From Cacajao melanocephalus (lineage: Eukaryota > Chordata > Mammalia > Primates > Pitheciidae): a stretch of 64,000 bases of DNA. The stretch's first letter is position 1, and the number at the start of each line of letters is the position of its first letter. A program made the position numbers and the translations under genes. Of this stretch, positions 1 to 13,739 are shown one piece after another. The notes under the pieces were generated by a model, which worked only from the letters and a program-made list of their open reading frames with translations, ran no database searches and had not been told where the DNA came from. The stretch spans positions 97,464-161,463 of the forward strand of contig CAUYLG010070401.1 of NCBI GenBank assembly GCA_963573385.1, in the 5' to 3' direction.

Positions 1-319
1 AATGCTGCACAGAGAGGCCAAGAAGAATCTGGACAGACAGGACTTGCTGAGCTTCCTCACTCTGTCTCTTATTAGCATTAGAACATGCCCTTTTCGTCCA
101 GTCATATTTCGCCACAGCTGCCCATACTCCATTAAACCTAAGCATAAAAATGGACAGTTTCCCCCATGTCTTTGGGTCTTAATTCTGAAGGCTCTGTGCC
201 ACATAAAACTATAATGAAATACATTTGTTATGCTTCTCTCTTGTTAACTTGTCTTTGTTATAGGAATGTTAGCCATGACCCTTATGGTAGAGAGGAAAGA
301 GATTACCCTTTTTGCCCCT

Positions 320-412
320 ACAGTCCCCATTTTATGGATAGAAAAAATGAGGCCCAGAAAGGAGAAATTTTGTGTCCCAGGTCACACAGCTCCAGAGAAG
401 TGGATCTTGGAA
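320..412 (-). repeat. MIR SINE fragment
   Basis: Read on the minus strand this matches the MIR core: a stretch like 'GTGTGACCTGGGACA' is followed by a 'cctcatttt...cataaaatgggga' run. Old and diverged. Flanks 1-320 and 412-538 show no recognisable gene. Confidence 0.55.
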
Positions 413-537
413 GTGGATCTGGAGGTGTGCTTTGAGAGCTGAATGATAAAATAGTAAAAGTAAAGACAGGGAGCAGTTATGGCCGGATGCAAAGCCCCTT
501 GTATGTGCTCTAGGTCCCTGAGGCTGTTCTGCCAATA

Positions 538-640
538 TGTTCATCTGTGGATGAGGAAACAGGCCTAGGAGAATGCTACTTGGCCAAGGTCACCCAGTTG
601 GCCAGTGGTGGACCTGGATCCAAGTCTGCTCTTATCTGCG
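538..640 (-). repeat. MIR SINE fragment
   Basis: The minus strand reads 'GGGTGACCTTGGCCAAGTAG' and then 'CTGTTTCCTCATCCACAG', the MIR core and its 3' flank. The stretch from 640 to 1180 is single-copy-looking intergenic DNA with no gene that I can see. Confidence 0.55.
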
Positions 641-1179
641 CCACAGTGCTGATATCAAGCAGGGAAGCTGCAGGCAGGGACACTTCTTTCTCTGTCTTGC
701 TCTGCTCAACTCCTTTCCCCACCCCGGGTGCCTCCCCACCCTGCCCTCCCCAGCCCAGTCTGGGTAGTCTGACAGCATTCTGGCCACCTGGGTAAGGCTG
801 ATGATGCTTGACTCCAGGAGCTCAGACCCCTATAACCGTGTGAGCTCTGAACCCTGGAAGGGAGCCTACTGGGTAGCCTGTGCATTGTCTGGCTGCTCTC
901 CCAGCTACCAGGCTCAACCCCAAGTAGATCAAGGTCTCTGGCGAGACTGGATTCCTGGGCAGACCTAAGTCCAGTACCTGAAAGGACTCAAAAGGCTCTG
1001 AGCTGGGAGACTATCAGCTCAGACACCAAAAGGAGTCAGGCTCTGAGCTGGGAGAGCATCAGTAACGGTTTCAGTGGACCTAAAGTAAGAGAAACAATAA
1101 ATGTGTGGGCCTCAGCTGTCCCCAACACCTTCTTTTCTTTTCCCCTAAAACAAGGCCACCATCCACTGTAGGCAGCAAA

Positions 1180-1405
1180 GCCGCAAAGCACATGGGTGTA
1201 TTCTGCCTGGGTTCACACCTGAGCTCTACTGTGTACCAGGTCTTTGTGACCTAGGCAAGCTTTGTAATATTGCCCGACATTGGTCTCCTCAACTCAAAAG
1301 CAGGGTCAAGATATCCACTGCAGAGAGCTGGCATGAGGAGTGAATGAAATCATACAAGGAAAGGGCTTACAGTGCTTGGCATACAGTAACTGCTCAAGAA
1401 ATGCC
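1180..1405 (+). repeat. MIR SINE
   Basis: Plus-strand MIR order is visible: 'cctgggttcacacctgagct', 'tgtgacctaggcaagct', then 'gagtgaatgaaatcatacaa' and 'cagtgcttggcatacagtaa'. Confidence 0.6.
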
Positions 1406-1439
1406 AAGTATTACTCTATTTCAATTCTTTGCTCCATAG

Positions 1440-1664
1440 CAGGAGCACAGGACATCAGGAGCACAATGCAGGGGGAGCACGATGCAGGGGGAGCATGATG
1501 CAGGGGGAGCACCAGGCAATGGGAGCACAGGGCAGCGGGAGCATGGGGCAGCGGGAGCACGGGGCAGCAGGAGCACAGTGCAGCAGGAGCATGGTGTAGC
1601 GGGAGCACACAATGACGGGAGCACAGGGCAGTGGAGCACGGTGCAGTGAGAGCGCAGTGGAGCA
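1440..1664. repeat. GC-rich minisatellite, unit about 15-16 bp
   Basis: About 14 degenerate copies of a unit near GGGAGCACAGGGCAGC are arranged head to tail, with units of 14-17 bp and variable middles (gatgcag, gggcag, agtgcag). On the minus strand the lack of stops makes Ala/Pro/Cys/Ser-rich open frames, which are a by-product of the repeat. The array lies immediately downstream of a MIR element. Confidence 0.85.
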
Positions 1665-2787
1665 GGACTGATTTCCGAGACAGATTCACTGCTTTATGGT
1701 CTCCTGGGATGAGTCTCATAGAATGAGGAGGAGTTCACCAAGCCTTGAGGAGGGGAGAAGACTTTCTAGGGAAAGGGAACAGCGTGTCCAGGGTGCAGAG
1801 GTGTGAGGGGAGAGGTAAGCTTAGGGAATGAGCCGTAATCATGCTCTGAGGCTGGTGCACAGGGGACCTGGTGGTGGTAGATGACACTAGGAAAGCAGGG
1901 GTAGAAAGTTGGGTGGGAAGCGGTTGTTTCCCTCTCATCAGGCACAGGGAGGGGACTTCCAGGAGACAGTCAGAGAGGTGCTGGGTGTGCCCCGGGACCC
2001 TGTGACCTAGTGTCTGACTTTTTCGTGAGAATCCCAAAGAGAAAGGACTGGCTGAAGCCCCCTGATGCAGTGGAGTAGAGGGCTGCAGCAGGAGGGCACA
2101 CACAGGACGCCATAGGAGAGTCCGCCTGGGGCGACCTCAGATCCAGATCTCAGAAAGGTCTCTTTCGGGGCATAAGGCCTCAGCGGGAAGAAGCTGGAGG
2201 CATCTGGGATGTCCTGGGATTGAGGAAGTCATCATGAGCACCTGGCTGGTGGAGACCCATCCACTTTCCACAAGGGTGCAGCTGGGAGACCCCGCAGCAG
2301 CCATCCCCAGGGGTGCAGGCATACGAGTGTGCCAGGTCACACCTTCTCCGTCTAGCTCCGGTCGGCCTCTGCAGTGGGGACAGTGCCATGCATGCTGACC
2401 CCAACCCCACCACACTTGCTCACCTGGCATTCCTCCACTTTCTGCCTCAGGGCTCCCTCTGAAGCTGGGAGGGATGCTCAGCCACTAGCTTAGAGGCAGA
2501 CTAGAGGCGCAGGCAGCTGACACCGTGGGATGAGGGAGCAGTTGAGAAAACCTCAGACTCTGGTCCACAAGAAGACAACTCGTTCTGTCTGCCCATTGGG
2601 TTTCCTGGAATTAGGGATCCATTACTTAAAGCAGCAACCTCCTTCCTGTCTCACTAGACCTCCAGGGATCACCTCCCATACAAACTCTGGCACCTAAGTC
2701 TCTGTCCCAGGCTTTGTGTGGGAAGCCAGACCAGGACTTCCATGAAAGTGCCCCTCCCACCCCTCAAACAAGAAAGAGCATCAGCTG
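1665..2787. other. Intergenic, no gene recognised
   Basis: Moderately GC-rich DNA. Minus-strand open frames of 97-122 codons exist but show no recognisable domain, splice structure or codon bias. No repeat family was recognised with confidence. Confidence 0.5.
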
Positions 2788-3074
2788 TTTGTTTGTGACA
2801 GAGTCTCACTTTGTCACCCAGGCTGGAGTGCAGTGGTGCAGTCTCAGCTCACTGCAACTTCTGCCCCTCTGGGTTCAAGTGATTCTCCCACCTCAGCCTC
2901 CCAAGTAACTGGGATTACAGTCACATGCCACTATGCCTGGTTAATTTTTTGTACTTTTAGTAGAGATGGGGTTTCACCATGTTGGCCAGGTCTCGAAATC
3001 CTGACCTCAGGTGATCCACCTGCCTCAGCCTCCCAAAGTGCTGGGATTACAGGCATGAGCCACCGCACCCGGCT
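2788..3074 (-). repeat. Alu element (antisense)
   Basis: It begins 'gacagagtctcactttgtca' and ends 'gagccaccgcacccggct', the reverse complement of an Alu. Both arms are present. It sits inside a 200-codon plus-strand open frame that is therefore not a gene. Confidence 0.93.
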
Positions 3075-3566
3075 GAGTGTCAGCTTTAAACCCCTGCCAA
3101 GCCCAGAGAGCGTCAATGCTCGCTCAAGACAGTACCCAGGAGTCAGACCCTTCCTAACTCTGGAACCTCTCCCTTCTCTCTCCTGCAACAGCCCTGGAGG
3201 TGCCAGAACCACAGTGGGCAGCTGGGGAGGAGATGGAAGGGCAAAGGGCAGAAAGAGAGGAGAGGCCAACTATGGCCTCCTTTCCTATCCAGCCTCCAAG
3301 ATGTCAACACCTGCCCACCGCATGAGCTTTGCACTTGGTGTCCCTTCTGCCTGGAACTCATCTGGCCTCATCAGGACTGGCTGGATACCCTGTACACAAT
3401 GGAAATATACACACAAATTAAGATCTTCAAGATAGGGACAGAAGAGCTGACACCCAGCATAGGGACCTCCTAAGTGCAGGGCCCTGTGCCTGGCTCAGGT
3501 CACACAACTCCAAACAGTGGGAGGCCTGGCCTCCTCACTTCCCTCAGGTCTATTGAAATGTCGCCT

Positions 3567-3745
3567 TAATTACCTGGGTGTGGTAGTGCATGCCTGAAGT
3601 GGAGGACTTGAGGCGAGAGGATTGCTTAAACCCAGGAGTTCAAGGCTGCACTGAGCTATGATTGCACCACTGTGCTCCAGCCTGGGTGACAAAGCCAGAT
3701 GCTGTCTCTAAGAAAAAAATAATAAATAATAAGTAAACAAACAAA
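3567..3745 (+). repeat. Old Alu fragment
   Basis: The 'ttacctgggtgtggtagtgc' start and 'ctccagcctgggtgacaaag' followed by an A-rich AATAA tail indicate the 3' half of an old Alu. The left arm is missing. Confidence 0.8.
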
Positions 3746-3802
3746 CAAGCAAATGTCACCTATCACAGAGACTTCCTCTGAATATCTATATAAACTAGCA
3801 CT

Positions 3803-4105
3803 GGCCAGGTGTGGTAGCTCACTCCTGTAATCCAAGCAGTTTGGGAGGCAGAGGCAGGAGGATCACTTTAGCCCAGGAGTTCGAGACCAGCCTGGGTAAC
3901 ATAGACCCTCATCTCTGCAAAAATTAAAAAACAAACAAACAAAAACTTTCTAGTCACTCAGGAGGCTGAGGCAGGAGGATCACTTGAGCCCAAGAGGTCA
4001 ACGCTGCAGTAAACTATGATTTTGCCACTGAACTCCAGCCTGCGTGACAGAGCAAGATCTTGTCTCTACAAAAATAACAGTAATAAAATAAAAATTAAGA
4101 AATAA
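3803..4105 (+). repeat. Alu element, AluJ-like
   Basis: It starts 'ggccaggtgtggtagctcac'. An A-rich linker with ACAAAC repeats lies mid-element and it ends 'tgacagagcaagatcttgtc' plus an A/T-rich tail. High divergence suggests AluJ. Confidence 0.9.
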
Positions 4106-4129
4106 ACTAACTCTGACTTCCCTCACACA

Positions 4130-4315
4130 CCCTCCAGTTACCCTCTAATAACCCTTCCCAGTCTCATCTCCCTTCAGGGCACGCAGGACCCCTTGCTGTA
4201 CTGTCTCATTTTTCCCACCAGAACATAAGCCTCCAGAGGTCATCTGTTGTACCTGGTCACTGCCGTATCTCAGAACCAGAGCCGTTCCTGACACACAGTA
4301 GGTGCTCAATAGAGA
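4130..4315 (+). repeat. L2 LINE 3' end
   Basis: Typical L2 3' wording: 'agcctccagaggtcatctgt' followed by 'cctgacacacagtaggtgct' and 'caatagag'. Confidence 0.55.
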
Positions 4316-4317
4316 TG

Positions 4318-4470
4318 GATGGAAGGAAGGAAGGAAGGAAGGAAGGCAGGAAGGGAGGGAGGGAGGGAGGGAGAGAGGGAGGGAGGGAAGGAAAGGTGGG
4401 AAAGAAGGGAGAGAGGGGGAGGGACAAAAGGAAGGGGTAGGGGGAAGGCAGAAGGGAGGGAAGGAAAGAA
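4318..4470. repeat. Purine tract (GGAA)n/(GGGA)n
   Basis: The plus strand is almost pure purine: four to five GGAA units, then GGGA units, then mixed GGAAGG/AAAGG. The Lys/Glu/Gly-rich open frames across it are simple-repeat artefacts. It directly follows the L2 3' end. Confidence 0.93.
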
Positions 4471-4905
4471 GCTGTCCTCGTACCTGGGGCAGGCCTGGGC
4501 TGGGAGAGAGGAAATCTTTGACTGAATAGTCCGAAGTTTTGACTATCTTTGCTCTTCTAAATTACTAAAATCAAATTGTTTCATGACTTAAGGTGATTGG
4601 AAACATTTTCTTTTTTTTTAGTCTGAGAGTATCAACTCATGGGAACTGCTCATATTTCACCCAAGGCACCAGAAGCACCCGCCCAGGAAAGTCACAGACA
4701 GCAGGGACAAAAGACAAAGCTGGTTTTTTTCGGTACACCATGAGTCCTACCTCGTTCAGTGTGCTGGCTCCACAGGTATGGGTGCAACTCCACCTTTATT
4801 ATACAAGTCGCAGCACACCGTTCACTGTGTTTGCTACCTTTCTTTCCACCTAACATTCTTGGAGCTCATTCTCCGTATGTACATTGATGCTTCCTCATTC
4901 CTGTT

Positions 4906-5202
4906 TTATTGTTTTGTTTTGAGACAGAGTCTCGCTCTGTCCCCCAGGCTGGAGTGCAGTGGCACAATCATAGCTTACTACAGCTTGGGCTCCCAGGCTC
5001 AAACCATCCTCCTGCCTCAGCCTCCTTAGTAGCTGGGACTACTCGCATGCCACTATGCCCAGCTAATTTTTTAAAAATATTTTTTGTAGAGATGAGGTCT
5101 CACTACATGGCCCAGGCTAGTCTTGAACTCCTGAGCTCAAGGGATCCTCCTGCCTTGGCCCCAAAGTGCTGGAATTACAGGCGTGAGCCACTGGGCCCTG
5201 TC
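4906..5202 (-). repeat. Alu element (antisense)
   Basis: From 'gagacagagtctcgctctgt' to 'ggcgtgagccactgggccct'; complete two-arm antisense Alu, AluJ-like. Confidence 0.93.
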
Positions 5203-5224
5203 CCTCATTCCTATTTATGGCTGA

Positions 5225-5770
5225 ATGGTTATGTGCCATAGCTGACCCAGAGTTAAAACCTAAGCAATGCCATCTTAAACCGTGCACCCTGCAAGCACCC
5301 AGAAAAATGGTTTTTCCAAAAATAATTTGTAACTGCTGCCCCATTTCTTTTGTGATAACTGCTTGCTGCCCCATTTTCCTTGCAATAACTGCTAGCCTTG
5401 GCTTCTGTAAAAAATAGCTAGCTTGCTCGGCATAACGCTAATTGCAAAAAAAAGAACCCCATGCCCCACCAAAATGTGGGTTTTCTGCTTAAAACCCTTG
5501 CTCCCCCGATCTTGAGGCCACGGGTTAAAAAAAAAACACTAGTTTGGCTGGGTGTGGTGGCTCACGCTTGTAATCCAAGCACTTTGGAGGCCAAGGCGGG
5601 CGGATCACCTGAGGTCAGAAGTTCAAGACCAGCCTGACCAATATGGTGAGACCCCATCTTTTAAAAAAAAAAAAAAAAACCACTAGTTCTCCGTGGTTAT
5701 CAGCAATAAATGACCCTCTGAATTGGCTTACTTATGTCTCAGTGGTAATTCTGTACTTGATCGGTTACAA
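5225..5770 (+). mobile_element. Probable endogenous retroviral solo LTR, interrupted by an Alu arm
   Basis: The segment has a repeated 'ctgctgccccatttc' block, 'aaacccttgctcccccgatc' and an AATAAA at about 5705, and finishes near 'gatcggttacaaca', all typical of an ERV LTR. An Alu monomer is inserted at 5546-5683, with 'cactagtt' on both sides. I cannot name the LTR family. The outer limits are uncertain and no coding region is attached. Confidence 0.45.
5546..5683 (+). repeat. Alu left monomer
   Basis: Only the left arm is present ('ggctgggtgtggtggctcac' to 'gaccccatctttt' plus poly(A)). It is flanked by copies of 'cactagtt', so it inserted as a monomer into the LTR-like segment. Confidence 0.85.
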
Positions 5771-5784
5771 CAATTTCTACTGTA

Positions 5785-6125
5785 TGTATGGATCCTAATA
5801 TACTTAACAAATCTCCTATTTATGGACATTTAAATTATTTCCAGTCTTTGTTCATAAACAATGCTGCAGTGAACAACCTTTCACCTACGTCATTGTGTGC
5901 AAGGATATTTGTAAGATAAAGTCCTAGCAGCAGAATTATTGCATCAAAGGGGATTTTGATAGCAATCATCAAACTCCACCAAGCAATATACAAAAATGCC
6001 TGTATCCCTCACCAACTGAGCGTGGTATCAGACCTTTCAATCTCTGCCAATCTGCTAGGTAAAAATGGAATCTTAGTTTCTTTTTAGTTCCCATTTCTCC
6101 TATTATGAGTGGGGCTGAAAATCCA
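5785..6125 (-). mobile_element. L1M fragment (antisense)
   Basis: Plus-strand wording such as 'tttatggacatttaaattat', 'aacaatgctgcagtgaacaa' and 'gcagaattattgcatcaaag' is the reverse complement of a mid-age L1 3' region. Confidence 0.6.
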
Positions 6126-6627
6126 TTAAAATACATTTAAAAGAGAAGCAATTCACCCACAATCCCCCTCCAGCTGGCTTTAATTTCCTCATTATCTTAG
6201 GTTTACTGCTTATATTCAAACATTTTTCATTTTAATCAGAAAAGGCATAGTTTTCATCAGCAAAGACAGAAGTTAATGTTCTGCTCTTTCATTTAATTCC
6301 TTTTTCCAGCAAACATTTGCCCACGTACTAGTCAGGATGAGCTAGGTTATGATGCAGTAACAAACCACACCAATAGCTCAGTGACTCCTGTCAGGCTGTA
6401 TTTCTTGTTTACGCTGCATGTCCCTTGGCTGTGTCTCTCTCCACGTCACCCGGCTCCAGGGCCAGACTGGAGCCACCTTTGCAGAGGTTAAAAGAGTATG
6501 CTAAGCTTTGTGCTGGCGCAGCTGTTAAAGTTTCCACTCAGGGGTGACATATATCACATTCATTCCCATTTCATTTAGATACAGTAAGTCATATGGCCAC
6601 AACTAACTTTAAGACCTGGGAGAGTGG

Positions 6628-7220
<593 letters not shown>

Positions 7221-7689
7221 GACTTGGGAAATTGGGGAAATGCAACAGGAGAAGAAACAAATATTTGGTGGCCAGTACCAGTGGCTGGCATATTGAGCAT
7301 TGAGTCTGTGCCAGGCTCTCTCTGCTCAGTCCTGTGAAGAGAGCGATGAATCAGATGGGGTCCCTACCTTTAACATTTGCCATGATCCTACATGATCAGG
7401 GGGATCCTTCTGCAGGAAGCACAGAACAGTCACTTTTAATGGCTCCAGGACATCCAATCAATATAACAGGCCATAATTTGCTTAATAATTTCCCAAATAT
7501 TAAAAAAAATTACTGGATAATTTTACTTTTTCTTTCAATAATAAAACAACATTGCACATCATTACATCAGAAAGAAGTAAACACTGAGGACTAAATTTAA
7601 CAAAAGTAGTGCACGGCTTGCACAATGAAATCAACAAAATGTATCATAGATCTGTGTGTTCTGCTCGATCCCTAGCAAACTCCCAGCAG

Positions 7690-8230
7690 ATTGTGTTTTA
7701 CAGAAATTAACAAGCTGATTCTAAAATGTACATGAAAATGCAAAGGACCCTAAATAATCAAAGAAATTCTATTCCTTAAAAAGTTAAACAGATTTACCAT
7801 ATGACCCAGCATTTTCACTTCTACAAATCTACCCCAGAGATCTGAAAACACATATCCACACAAACACTGAACACAAATGTCCAGTGCAGCATTTTTCATA
7901 ATTGCCCACAATGCAAACAACCCACACATCCATCAACTGATGAATAAAGAAAAAAAATGTGGTATATATGTCTAATATTGTTTGGTCATAAAAGGAATGA
8001 GGTATTAATACATACTACATCATGGGTGAACCTCAGAAATATACTCAGTGAAAAGATTCAGATGCAAAAAAAACACATATTATAAGATTTCATTCATAGA
8101 ATATGTCCAGAAAAGGCAAGTCTATAAGACAGAGAGTAGATTAGTGGTTGCCCCAAGATGGTGGAGGTAGGGGTGGGAGTGGCATGAGGGAATCTCTATG
8201 GGATGACTGAAGATTCTAAAATCAGATTAT
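7690..8230 (+). mobile_element. L1M 3' end, part 1
   Basis: 'aacaagctgattctaaaatg' is typical of the L1 ORF2 3' end. It is followed by 'tttaccatatgacccagcat', 'catccatcaactgatgaata' and 'agtggttgccccaagatggt', the canonical L1M 3' order. No intact ORF. An Alu inserted at 8231 splits it from 8550-8660. Confidence 0.8.
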
Positions 8231-8660
<430 letters not shown>

Positions 8661-8671
8661 GTTTAAAAAAG

Positions 8672-8935
8672 AACATGGGAGGCCAAGGCAAGAGGATTGC
8701 TTAAGCCAAGTTGGAGACCAGCCTGGGCAAGATGGTGAGACACAGTCTCTACAAAAAAATATTAGCCGTGCATGGTATTATGTGCCTTTAGTTCCAGCTG
8801 CTGAGGCTGAGGTGGGAGGTTCACTTGAGCCCAGCAATTCAAGACAGTGTGAGTTTATAGTCGCGCCACTACACTCCAGCCTGGGTGACAAAGCGAGACC
8901 CCTGTCTCTAACAAATCAGTAAATAAATAAAGATA
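8672..8935 (+). repeat. 5'-truncated old Alu
   Basis: Begins inside the left arm ('gggaggccaaggcaagagga') and continues through both arms to 'gcgagacccctgtctctaac'. Confidence 0.85.
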
Positions 8936-9199
8936 ACATAGCATCTCATTACCAGGAAATGAAATAAATAATCTTATAAAAATTAACATGGCAATTGACA
9001 TCATCAAGCTACAAATTTTTAAACTTGTATTTCCTCACTATACAAAAGAGATCATTTTTTGGACTTCACTACCTGACTTCCTGAAGGTGCCCAGAGTTTG
9101 TTACAGGCTTTGGGCTCAGGATATGTTCAATCTTCTTGCTTGGAACTGAGAGGAGAACTCAGGTCTTCTTACAGACTGCCAAAGTCCGGCAGGGCTCTT

Positions 9200-9300
9200 T
9201 TAGAACAGTCATTTCACAGCTAGAGAAACCAAGGCCCAGAGAAATAAAGGGCCTTGGCCAAGGCCACACAGGCATTTGGCAGCAATTTCCCTGGCACCCA
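9200..9300 (-). repeat. MIR SINE fragment
   Basis: The minus strand contains 'TGTGTGGCCTTGGCCAAGGC' followed by 'TTTCTCTGGGCCTTGGTTTC', the MIR core. Confidence 0.55.
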
Positions 9301-10279
9301 GCACACATGGGAGCCAGTTCTTGAACGCAGCCTCTTGATTTTTTTGCCAGAGCCCCTTGAACTCCTCTGGACACTCCTGCCCCCAGCTTGAGATACTACT
9401 ATAGCTTTTCTTGCTCAGGTGAGAAATCAAATGTGATCCTAAAATCCCTTTGGTATCTACAAGACTCTCCTCTTGGAGATACCAAAAATTCCCATCCTGT
9501 TTGCTGTTAAAACATTCATTTTCTATGCAGCCTGAAGCTTCACCTGCTTCACTCTGAAGTAACTGAGGGGAGAGGAAAGTTGTGAAGTCTATAATGCTTG
9601 CATTCCAGCTTCACGATTTCCCCACCATGCTAGTTCCCCAGGGCTGGTGCCACGAAGGAGGAAGAGTCAGAGATCTTTGCAGAGAAGGACTTCTTCCAGT
9701 GTGGTTGTAGCTGGTATTGCTGCCTCTGGGTACTGAAGGTACCCGAATGCTGATTCTGTCCTCATGGGATGCTCCTCTGGCTTCCCAGGAAAACTCCCAC
9801 CAGGGACCTTGCCCTGCATTCCCCAGGCAGTGTGGTGGCATTCTCTGGCTGATCCCTGTGACCCCTGCCCATAGACTTTTACCACCTTGTCCATTCACCT
9901 GCCCTGGGAGGAAACCCCGTTGTGTAGGGTCCTTTTCAGAAGGTTCACAGTTGCCTTCCTTTCTAATGTCCCACTTGCCACGAACAAAAACAGTTTTCTA
10001 CCATCAAGGTAAGAGCGGTCTGCTCCCAGAGCAACTGGTCTGTGGGCTGCTGGGCCCTCTACATAGCCAATGTCTCTGTCCTTACAACAAACAGCAAGGT
10101 AGGCATTTTCATTCCTGTTACCTCCTCTTCACAGGTGAGTAAACTGAGGCTCAGATACAGCAAGCAGAATTGGCTGGTATTCAAATCCAAGCCTGCCTGA
10201 CCCTAAAGACTTTTTCTATCTCCCACATCAAGAATCCTCTTGGCCAGACTCTTCATCAGTCTCAAGGTCTTGCCATCAT
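9300..10279. other. Intergenic, no gene recognised
   Basis: Mostly non-repeat DNA with another probable antisense MIR scrap near 10100-10190. A 141-codon plus-strand open frame at 9717-10142 shows no recognised domain. I looked here for the alternative terminal exon of the long STMN1 isoform and did not find it. Confidence 0.45.
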
Positions 10280-10297
10280 CAACAGCAAATATTTATT

Positions 10298-10583
<286 letters not shown>

Positions 10584-11219
10584 CAACAGCAAATATTTAT
10601 TAAGTACCTAGTGATTGTGAGATAGGTCAGACGAGGTAATCAAGGCAGACTGGAGGCCCAGGGCTAGGCAAAGGTCAGGAACAGAGTGGAGACAAGACTG
10701 CTCAGCAAAAATTTGTACTGGGGCCCAGGCCCGTGAGTCCAGGAAGTAAATCTGGAAGGAAAAAAATCACCAGGTCATCTGCAACGCAGAGCCCAACGGA
10801 CAGGAGGTGAGTGGGCCCTTCATCAAGGCTAAAACAGTGGTTCTCAAACTTTGCCGAAAATGGAATCATCCAGGGATCTTTAAAAAACACCTGACACCTG
10901 GCCCCCGCCCCCGGACATTCTGATCTTGTTGGTATGGGAAGCAACCTAGGCATCTGGATTTTTAAATGTGTAGGAAAGCTCAGGTAGGAACAGGGTGTGG
11001 GGAGGAGGTCTGACAGGAGGAGGTAGTGATGACCTGGCCTCCGGAAGCCTGAGGCTCTAGGGCAGGGAGGTCAAGGCACTGGGCTGGTGCAAAGTACCCT
11101 GATATGAATTGGGTAAGGATGGGAAAAGGGCAAAAGGTACAAGATGGGAGATATGAATTGGAGGACAGTGGGAGCAGGTGCCCAGGCAGGACTCCTTAGA
11201 GGGAGATGAGCCAGCCTCC

Positions 11220-11570
11220 ATCCACATTCCAGCCACGTGCACATGCTGCCATCTCGCCTCTCCACCCTCCATGTGCTGCTTTGTCTGGAACACCCCTACT
11301 GCTTTTATTTACCTGCTCAACTCCTGCTTCTCATCTGGGACTCAGCTCAGGTATCAACTCCCCCAGGCACCCCTCCTTAAGTGGTTCCCACAATGCTGGT
11401 CTGACTTGGATGCCCTTTCCTGTACTTCTGTTGGTCCCTCCGATTATCCTACCAGACCCATTACACTGTGAAACCTGTTACTTGCCTGTCTCCCTCCAGG
11501 GGTGTGTGTCTTGTTCTGTGACTTGTCTATATTCCCAGCACTCAGCATAGAGAAAGCTTCTTAGAAAGTG
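11220..11570 (+). repeat. L2 LINE fragment
   Basis: 'tttgtctggaacacccctac', 'caggcacccctccttaagtg' and 'ttcccagcactcagcatag' follow the order of the L2 3' region. Confidence 0.55.
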
Positions 11571-11575
11571 GGATT

Positions 11576-11872
<297 letters not shown>

Positions 11873-12290
11873 ATGGTAGGATGGAGAAATGAAGGGTGCT
11901 AGGCCTTCATCTTCATTCAGGTGCCTAGACCATAGGAATGAACAAGACACTTTGTCCCTGTCCAAAGCAAGGAGAAAGGGGAAATCAGGAAATGGTTTCA
12001 ATGACAGGACAAAAATGGGTAGAGGAATAGGGGCCAAAAGGTTGCCCAGGAGCCTGCAGCATTCAACCGTAGGTTACGATAAGTTTACCCCTCAATCCTG
12101 AAGCTTTTCTCCATGGGTTAACAGGCAAACCGGTGATGGTGAAACAAAGTGGGGAATGGAGTACAAGGGCTACCAGGCATCTTAGATAGCTGTATGAACA
12201 TGCAGCTTACAAATAAGAGGAATACATAGGTGGGGAGCTGTCTGGACACCTGGGTGAAGTTTTAATACGGTATAATAATGTCCTCTATAG

Positions 12291-12602
<312 letters not shown>

Positions 12603-12739
12603 TTATATCGGAGGTATGGAAGAAAAGGAAGAAAATGGGGGAAATGAGAACGTAGGATCTTTGTGGGGGATTTTGAAAATATCTAGACAATAAAGATTTT
12701 TTTTTTTTTAAAGAAGAGGTTGCCTGGGGATGGAATGGG

Positions 12740-12930
12740 GTCAGTGAATTTCTGGAGTCAGAAAGCCCTGGGTTTAAATCTAGCACAACCACTGGTTAGC
12801 TGTGTGACTAGGACTGCTTTCTTAACCTTCCTGTAACATGGGGATAATAATAACACCTCCCTCAGAGGTAGAACGCAGCACAGTGCTTGGCTCATAGAAA
12901 ACACTGGAGAAATATGTTGACCATTTTGAT
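12740..12930 (+). repeat. MIR SINE
   Basis: 'gccctgggtttaaatctagc', 'actggttagctgtgtgacta', 'taacatggggataataataa' and 'cagtgcttggctcatagaaa' give the full MIR order. Confidence 0.7.
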
Positions 12931-13039
12931 TTGCTAAGATCATGAGTGGGTAAGGAGGGCGGTGGGAATAGATATGTCACACGTGACCACTATCATCTGT
13001 TTATGCCTCAAACCCCACCACCCTTGGGATTAAATGAAA

Positions 13040-13205
13040 TGCAGTTGCCCAGAAGTCAGGGCTGGCTTCTTGATTACAGCAGAAGGCAAACTCCTCAAGG
13101 GCAGGGATCTTTGCTTTATTTCCTGCTAAATTCTCGGCACCTAAGATAGTGCCTGGTGCATAGTAGGTCCTCAATAAATATTTCTTGAATGAATAAATGA
13201 CTGAA
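13040..13205 (+). repeat. L2 LINE 3' end
   Basis: 'caagggcagggatctttgct' and 'gcctggtgcatagtaggtcc' then 'tcaataaatatttcttgaat' is the classic L2 3' terminus. Confidence 0.7.
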
Positions 13206-13739
13206 ATCTGGTTTGGCTAGCTCGGTGTATAGGGGTAACCCCCCTCTCCTTCTCTAGACCCAGGTCCCTCCTCCAAAAATCTTGAACTCAACATAATTCC
13301 ATTACTATAACTTCATTCAGCAGCAAGCAATGAAAAGCCACAATGGGGCAGGTGTGATGGCTCAAAAACAGTAGCTTAAACAAGTAAAATGATCAACTTG
13401 CCCAGACTGTATATCAGCTCAATGATATTGTCAAGGACCCAGGATCTATTCATCTCCCTGTCCCAGCCATCGTGTGACTTTTACCCTCAGGATCACAAGA
13501 TAGCTGCTGTACTTCTAGGTATCACAATCTCTGCTCCAGGAAAAAGAAGGATGGGATAAGGGCAAAAGGTACAAGAAGGAGCCAGACAGGTGCGTACTTA
13601 ACAACAACAACAAAATACAATACTTTTCAGTTTCCGTTACAAGGGAGGAGAGACTCAGTCCTGGGAGAGCAGCCAGCAAGGTCTGCCATGATGGCTAAAT
13701 GAAACCATTGTTCCTCTCCTCATTGGTCCCCCCACACCT

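Noticed and set aside
1411..1719. Cys/Ala/Pro-rich small protein or CRISPR-like array
   Set aside because: It is a minisatellite: units abut without unique spacers, so not CRISPR, and the open frame follows from the repeat.
2833..3435. 200-codon plus-strand open frame
   Set aside because: Its first half is an antisense Alu translation; the remainder has no recognisable domain.
4302..4529. Lys/Glu/Gly-rich small protein
   Set aside because: A direct translation of the GGAA/GGGA purine tract.
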